This document shows, piece after piece, positions 3,865 through 5,235 of a stretch of DNA of 5,235 bases. The stretch's first letter is position 1, and every line of letters begins with the position of its first letter. The position numbers and the translations under genes were made by a program. Origin of the DNA: Candidatus Heimdallarchaeota archaeon. GTDB lineage: Archaea > Asgardarchaeota > Heimdallarchaeia > Heimdallarchaeales > Kariarchaeaceae. The notes beneath the pieces are model-generated. The model saw only the letters and a program-made list of their open reading frames with translations. It searched no databases and had not been told where the DNA came from. The DNA lies in assembly GCA_021399405.1 (NCBI GenBank), contig JAAFKL010000058.1, positions 1 to 5,235 on the forward strand. Reading direction: 5' to 3'.

Positions 3865-5235
3865 TTAAATCACACTCTCCTGGTATTTACTTAATTCTGT
3901 TATCTCTCCTGCATAATTGGTCAGCATGTGAGTTTTGATATCTTCGGTATCAGAATATTGACCCAATATCCAACCAGATTTTATTAAAGCTGTTTCTGGT
4001 AACATATCGCCTAGATAGGTTACTCCAAGTTGATAGGTAGAACGAAGAGCTCTGTAGACAAAAGGATGAACTCGCCCGTATAAGCACTGACTAGTCATAC
4101 CGACAAATATTCCCTCTTCCGATGCTCTTTTTAAACTAGGGAGCCATGATTTACGTGTATCTTCAGGAAATGAAGGTACATGCCCAAGTCCAGTTCCCTC
4201 AATTATGATGGCTCTAGTTCCTCTATCAATATACCAATCAAGCAAATCTGGTTCAATTCCTGGATATATTTTCAATAAAGCAATTCTATCGTCGAAATCA
4301 CTAATGAGTTCGACATCACCATCATGTCTCCTATTAAATGTGGTATTGATTTCAGTAATTCCCCCATCAATATCTATACGAGCTAGGGGATCTTCATTTA
4401 TTGCTTGGAAAGCATCTCTTCTAGAAGTATGCATTTTCCTAACTTTTGTACCTCTTGAGATTTGGCAGTAATCGTCATTTGAAGACTCATGCATGCATAC
4501 CATTACTTCTGCAATGTCGGAATGTGCAGCAAACCTAGCAGCAGAAATCAAATTAATCGCACCATCAAAAGATCCACGATCGGAAGATCGCTGAGCTCCT
4601 GTGATCACAACTGGACTATTTACATTACGTACCATGAAACTTAGTGCAGCTGCTGTGTACCCCATTGTATCAGTACCATGAGATATCACAACACCGCGAG
4701 ATCCCGAATTAAGTTCGTTCACGACACTTTTTGCGATTATCCCCCATTGTCTGTGGTTTATATCCTCTGAACCAAGATTAAAAAGTGACTCCACGTTCTT
4801 GAAAGATACCTCATTAAACAATTCAGGAAGTGAAGCGAAAATTTCTTCTGGTTGCATGGCCATAACTACCCCACCAGTACGGTAGTCAATCCTCGAAGCA
4901 ATAGTACCACCTGTTGCCAACAAAGAGATTTCAGGCAAATCTTTATTCTGATCTGGAACACGAATTTGGAATTTTTCTAATTCAACAGAACCATCCATTT
5001 TGGAAATCTCCATTTCTTTAGACTTTTTTATCCCGATATTATATCCATTATCCAGTTTAATGAGAATAGAATTTGGATTGCCCATCTCATTTTGTGCTAA
5101 AAGAATACCTTCTAGGTTTTTGAGACCATCAACAATATTTACCCTATCACCCGGCACAGCCTCTATTTGCTTCAAGATTTGTACAACTGCTCTGGAATAA
5201 TTTCCGTAAGTTGATTCAACAGTCGATATTGTCGC
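3865..5235 (-). CDS. gatD: Glu-tRNA(Gln) amidotransferase subunit D, 5' end outside window
   Basis: GatD is the asparaginase-type subunit that hydrolyses an amide donor, glutamine or asparagine, and channels ammonia to GatE. Numbering from the TTG at 5175, the N-terminal beta-barrel domain covers about 1-75 (GDRVNIV, LEGILL, LDNGYNIGI). The type I asparaginase-like domain follows: ATGGTIAS with catalytic Thr91, SHGTDT with Thr168 and Asp169, and TKVRKMHTSRRDAF with catalytic Lys247. Spacing among these agrees closely with Methanothermobacter GatD (Thr101, Thr177, Asp178, Lys254). Further family motifs are TGAQRSSDR, IEGTGLGH, TSQCLYGRV and DMLPE. The frame stays open from the TTG to the window end, adding 20 codons with no ATG, GTG or TTG. 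They read like the family's N-terminal helix (YSRAVVQIL before KQIEAVPGD), so the true start is probably beyond 5235. The stop abuts the gatE ATG, implying one operon transcribed from outside the window. Confidence 0.97.
   Translation of the reverse strand, partial: ATISTVESTYGNYSRAVVQILKQIEAVPGDRVNIVDGLKNLEGILLAQNEMGNPNSILIKLDNGYNIGIKKSKEMEISKMDGSVELEKFQIRVPDQNKDLPEISLLATGGTIASRIDYRTGGVVMAMQPEEIFASLPELFNEVSFKNVESLFNLGSEDINHRQWGIIAKSVVNELNSGSRGVVISHGTDTMGYTAAALSFMVRNVNSPVVITGAQRSSDRGSFDGAINLISAARFAAHSDIAEVMVCMHESSNDDYCQISRGTKVRKMHTSRRDAFQAINEDPLARIDIDGGITEINTTFNRRHDGDVELISDFDDRIALLKIYPGIEPDLLDWYIDRGTRAIIIEGTGLGHVPSFPEDTRKSWLPSLKRASEEGIFVGMTSQCLYGRVHPFVYRALRSTYQLGVTYLGDMLPETALIKSGWILGQYSDTEDIKTHMLTNYAGEITELSKYQESVI

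Noticed and set aside
4205..4471. Plus-strand open frame inside gatD
   Set aside because: Antisense to the conserved asparaginase-like domain with no independent support; the same holds for the frame at 5000-5200.

Overview
The window reads as an AT-rich archaeal chromosome segment. The strongest evidence is an adjacent gatD-gatE pair, which encodes the archaea-specific Glu-tRNA(Gln) amidotransferase. Archaeal-style TATA boxes, a probable leaderless gene and an Urm1/SAMP-like ubiquitin-fold protein ending in diglycine agree with this. The exact lineage cannot be fixed from the sequence. An Asgard, Thermoproteota-related or other low-GC archaeon would all fit.

Layout. Positions 1-584 (+) hold the C-terminal part of a TnpB (IS200/IS605 OrfB) RNA-guided nuclease. 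Its N-terminus lies outside the window, and a possible right-end or guide-RNA hairpin sits over its stop codon. Positions 667-945 (+) encode a 92-residue Urm1-like ubiquitin-fold protein with its own Shine-Dalgarno and TATA box. Positions 1047-1214 (+) encode a 55-residue basic, tyrosine-rich protein, probably translated from a leaderless transcript, with an 18-bp near-palindrome between TATA box and start codon. Its stop overlaps by 4 bp, tail to tail, with a minus-strand gene (1211-1708) for a winged-helix DNA-binding-type protein. That gene has its own promoter and a perfect 13-bp dyad near the expected transcription start. After a 176-bp intergenic region come gatE (1885-3864, minus) and gatD (3865-5235, minus, 5' end outside the window).

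How the genes work together. GatD (asparaginase-type amidase) frees ammonia from glutamine or asparagine. GatE (GatB-like kinase/transamidase) uses ATP and that ammonia to convert Glu-tRNA(Gln) to Gln-tRNA(Gln). The two genes abut exactly (TAAATG), which suggests translational coupling. The other genes show no clear functional link to GatDE. The left half looks like a housekeeping-to-accessory junction with a transposon relic or live element, a sulfur-carrier/protein-modifier gene, and two small genes with possible local regulation. I found no rRNA, tRNA or CRISPR array. Nothing in the window proves a new multi-gene system. The best leads are the Urm1-like protein, the small 55-residue protein with its operator-like dyad, and the TnpB 3' end.
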